From: Reyranella massiliensis 521
GTDB lineage: Bacteria > Pseudomonadota > Alphaproteobacteria > Reyranellales > Reyranellaceae
Assembly: GCF_000312425.1 (NCBI RefSeq)
Contig: NZ_HE997181.1
Span: 4,220,045-4,284,044 of the forward strand
Direction of reading: 5' to 3'
Length of the DNA: 64,000 nt
Shown piece by piece: positions 63,376-64,000 of the stretch. The notes beneath the pieces were generated by a model. That model did not search any database, was not told where the DNA came from, and saw only the letters and a program-made list of their open reading frames with translations. A program made the translations under genes and the position numbers. Within the stretch, counting starts at the first letter, position 1. The number at the start of each line of letters is the position of its first letter.

Positions 63376-64000
63376 TTATTCAACCGCCTGCGCGGGGTCC
63401 GCAAGCCCGATTGCCCGCACCAGCTCGCGCTCCACGGCATTGCGCCGCGTTACCCAGAGACCACGCCTCAGCGCATCGCGCAGCCGCCCTGCAATGGCGG
63501 CGGCCGCGGCCGGATTGCGCGCCATCATGGCGTCCAGAACCGCCTCGTCCGCGATCAGGGCCGCATGGGTCGCATCGAAGAGCGGTGCCGGCACGGCGTC
63601 GGCGGTGGCGGCGAAGGCGTAGAGCGCATCGACCGACTGGGCGATCTCCGCCACGCCGCGATGGCCATGCTCCAGCATGCCGCCGATCCAGCGCGGATTG
63701 GTGAGCCGCCCCCGCACGATGCGCGCGATTTCCTCGGCCAGACGCCGCGCCTTGGGCTGCTCGGACCGGCTGGTATCGAGATGATAAAGCTCGGGTTCAT
63801 TCCCCAGCAGGGCCGCGGCCGCGGCAAAGCCACCGGCGAAATCGGCGACTCCATCGCCGTCCAGAATATCGCGCTCCCGATCATCCTGCGGATGCACCAG
63901 GATCTCCGCCTCCGAGACGCGGCTGCGGAATCCTTCGCCGGCGTCGCGCACGCTTTCAGCACCGCCATAGGCGTGCGTCACGGTGGCAAGATAGGCCTCG
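63376..64000 (-). CDS. cobN: Cobaltochelatase subunit CobN, C-terminal fragment
   Basis: This is the last 207 codons of a gene continuing past the window end; the frame reads in from 64000. EAYLATVTHAYGGAESVRDAGEGFR, NPRWIGGMLEHGHRGVAEIAQSVDALYAFAATADAVP and RRNAVERELVRAI are typical of the CobN C-terminus. CobN is the large subunit of the ATP-dependent cobaltochelatase (with CobS and CobT) that inserts Co into hydrogenobyrinate a,c-diamide. It heads the cob operon as far as is visible. Confidence 0.94.
   Translation of the reverse strand, partial: EAYLATVTHAYGGAESVRDAGEGFRSRVSEAEILVHPQDDRERDILDGDGVADFAGGFAAAAALLGNEPELYHLDTSRSEQPKARRLAEEIARIVRGRLTNPRWIGGMLEHGHRGVAEIAQSVDALYAFAATADAVPAPLFDATHAALIADEAVLDAMMARNPAAAAAIAGRLRDALRRGLWVTRRNAVERELVRAIGLADPAQAVE

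Noticed and set aside
1..64000. CRISPR arrays, insertion sequences, prophage or toxin-antitoxin genes
   Set aside because: None found on reading: no regularly spaced repeats, transposases, integrases or phage structural genes. The novelty lies in regulation and gene context.

Overview
The window is GC-rich, tightly packed chromosomal DNA from a Gram-negative bacterium, almost certainly an alphaproteobacterium. The evidence is the aerobic-type cobalamin gene set (cobG to cobN naming), the pheS-pheT-lepA neighbourhood, ChvI/OmpR-type signalling and ATGA-coupled operons. The PhyH, CaiB/BaiF and MHS-transporter content would suit a Rhodospirillales or Reyranella-like genome, but that placement is inference. 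There are no insertion sequences, phage genes or CRISPR arrays.

Region 1 (1-13.5 kb): translation genes interrupted by a small catabolic island. The thrS 3' end is followed by infC, which appears to start at the rare codon AUA. A LacI-type regulator with a palindromic operator then diverges from a PhyH dioxygenase, an MHS-type transporter and a TIM-barrel isomerase. A secreted protein and an SDR precede rpmI-rplT. A perfect intrinsic terminator sits just before pheS-pheT, and lepA follows.

Region 2 (13.2-18.3 kb): a small membrane protein, tRNA-Ser(GGA), a GT1 glycosyltransferase, a fused dihydroxyacetone kinase and a CaiB/BaiF CoA-transferase.

Region 3 (18.3-43 kb): a Wzx/Wzy-type exopolysaccharide locus. 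It has GDP-mannose and GDP-fucose synthesis (manC, gmd, fcl), galE, a WcaJ-like initiating transferase, five glycosyltransferases, Wza, a Wzc-like tyrosine kinase, Wzy, Wzx, two FkbM methyltransferases and an outer-membrane beta-barrel. It also holds its own lipoprotein/response-regulator/histidine-kinase operon. A previously unlabelled 16-bp element, GTGAyCAAyCwGTGrC, occurs at least eight times upstream of the transcription units here. It is an 11-bp-period direct repeat, the form OmpR/PhoB-family regulators bind, and probably defines the regulon of the local two-component system.

Region 4 (43-48 kb): panB, a GMC oxidoreductase, an alpha/beta hydrolase and a ClC chloride channel.

Region 5 (48-64 kb): cobalamin. 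A minus-strand operon encodes a SAM methyltransferase, a TonB receptor and BtuF/BtuC/BtuD-like proteins. It is preceded by a clear cobalamin riboswitch and, close to the first gene, a perfect 18-bp Zur-like palindrome overlapping a second candidate promoter. This suggests joint B12 and zinc control. Upstream lies an overlapping biosynthetic operon, cobN-cobG-cobH-cobI-cobJ-cobL-cobE-cobM-cobA-cobB-bluB, with cobK inverted between cobJ and cobL. CobF is not in the window.
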